The notes below the pieces were generated by a model. That model was not told where the DNA came from, did no database searches, and worked only from the letters and a program-made list of their open reading frames with translations. A stretch of DNA of 5,589 nt from Actinomycetota bacterium (GTDB taxonomy: Bacteria > Actinomycetota > Thermoleophilia > Gaiellales > Gaiellaceae): contig VAYE01000205.1 in NCBI GenBank assembly GCA_005883235.1, forward strand, positions 1-5,589, read 5' to 3'. Shown one piece after another: positions 5,290 to 5,589 of this stretch. The translations under genes and the position numbers were made by a program. Numbering within the stretch: the first letter of the stretch is position 1; each line of letters begins with the position of its first letter.

Positions 5290-5589
5290 CGCTTGACGGC
5301 GCGCGCGGCGACGAACTGGCCCGTCAGGTACCGGACCGGCGTCCGGGCGAGTCGCTCGCCCGGGCCGAGCAGGCCCGGTAGACCAAACCCGGCGACGAGC
5401 ACCCGCGGCACGTGCATGATTGCCGTCTCCGCGGTGACCTCGAGACCGGCGCGATGCAGCAGCCCCCGCAGCCGCCTCGGCCCGCACGTCGCTCCGACCC
5501 GGTACGGAACGAGGCGGGCTCCGTGGAGCCACCCGAAGGGAAGCCTGTTCCGAAGCGCGACGAGCGGATTCAGCGGGTTGTCGAGCGAG
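5286..5589 (-). CDS. SAM-dependent methyltransferase, C-terminal part (N-terminus outside window)
   Basis: The last 100 codons of a minus-strand gene end at TGA (5288-5286). The fragment begins SLDNPLNPLVALRNRLP, then ARLVPYRVGATCG (24-36), RRLRGLLHRAGLEV (38-51), AIMHVPRVLVAG (56-67) and ends RYLTGQFVAARAVKR. The order 'LDNPxNPLVxLRN...PYxVGAT...LLxxAGxEV...MHxPR' is typical of the C-terminal half of class I methyltransferases, where the D-N-P segment follows a core beta strand and the rest forms the substrate cap. The SAM-binding glycine motif lies outside the window. The stop overlaps the GNAT start (GTGA), so the two products are probably made in step. Function beyond methyl transfer cannot be assigned. 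Confidence 0.72.
   Translation of the reverse strand, partial: SLDNPLNPLVALRNRLPFGWLHGARLVPYRVGATCGPRRLRGLLHRAGLEVTAETAIMHVPRVLVAGFGLPGLLGPGERLARTPVRYLTGQFVAARAVKR

Noticed and set aside
5290..5532. 81-codon N-terminal extension of the GNAT frame
   Set aside because: Arg/Pro/Ala-rich shadow of the methyltransferase in another frame; the GTG at 5289 with a GTGA overlap is the natural start.

Overview
The window is GC-rich DNA in which nearly every gene lies on the minus strand. Its G+C content, GTG starts, weak or absent Shine-Dalgarno (SD) sites, a WhiG/FliA-type sigma factor, an actinobacterial FusA2-like EF-G paralogue and short Cys-Gly-Gly-Ser lipoproteins suggest a deep-branching actinobacterium, perhaps Thermoleophilia (Gaiellales or Solirubrobacterales). 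That placement is inference from gene character; no rRNA or other taxonomic marker is present.

Layout. At the left edge is the end of a plus-strand coiled-coil gene (2-127), convergent with a minus-strand block. In transcription order, right to left, that block is: a 41-aa acidic protein (3524-3399), a 64-nt near-perfect hairpin holding a 16-codon micro-ORF with a strong SD (3401-3334), a 64-aa two-helix membrane protein (3323-3129), a WhiG/FliA-family sigma factor (3033-2251) and a FusA2/EF-G2-like translational GTPase (2196-148). A tRNA-Trp(CCA) gene with its own likely promoter lies on the plus strand at 3575-3647, divergent from this block. To its right a second minus-strand series runs toward it: the C-terminal 100 residues of a SAM-dependent methyltransferase (5588-5286), a GNAT-like acetyltransferase whose GTG overlaps the methyltransferase stop by 4 nt (5289-4696), a small lipoprotein (4665-4225) and a COG4315-type secreted-repeat lipoprotein (4160-3678).

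How the genes fit together. Methyltransferase and GNAT are translationally coupled and probably modify the same small molecule or surface glycan. The two lipoproteins follow closely and may be co-transcribed, but their functions are unknown. The sigma factor appears to have its own promoter, with a -10 hexamer 6 nt before the GTG and no SD, which suggests leaderless translation; the GTPase follows 54 nt later with a good SD, so the two may share a transcript.

The most unusual feature is the 28-bp-arm hairpin at 3338-3401. It begins on the stop codon of the acidic gene, contains the SD and start of the micro-ORF and ends just before the membrane-protein gene. It could be a translational switch or leader peptide, or a dispersed palindromic repeat. 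The sequence alone does not decide between these.
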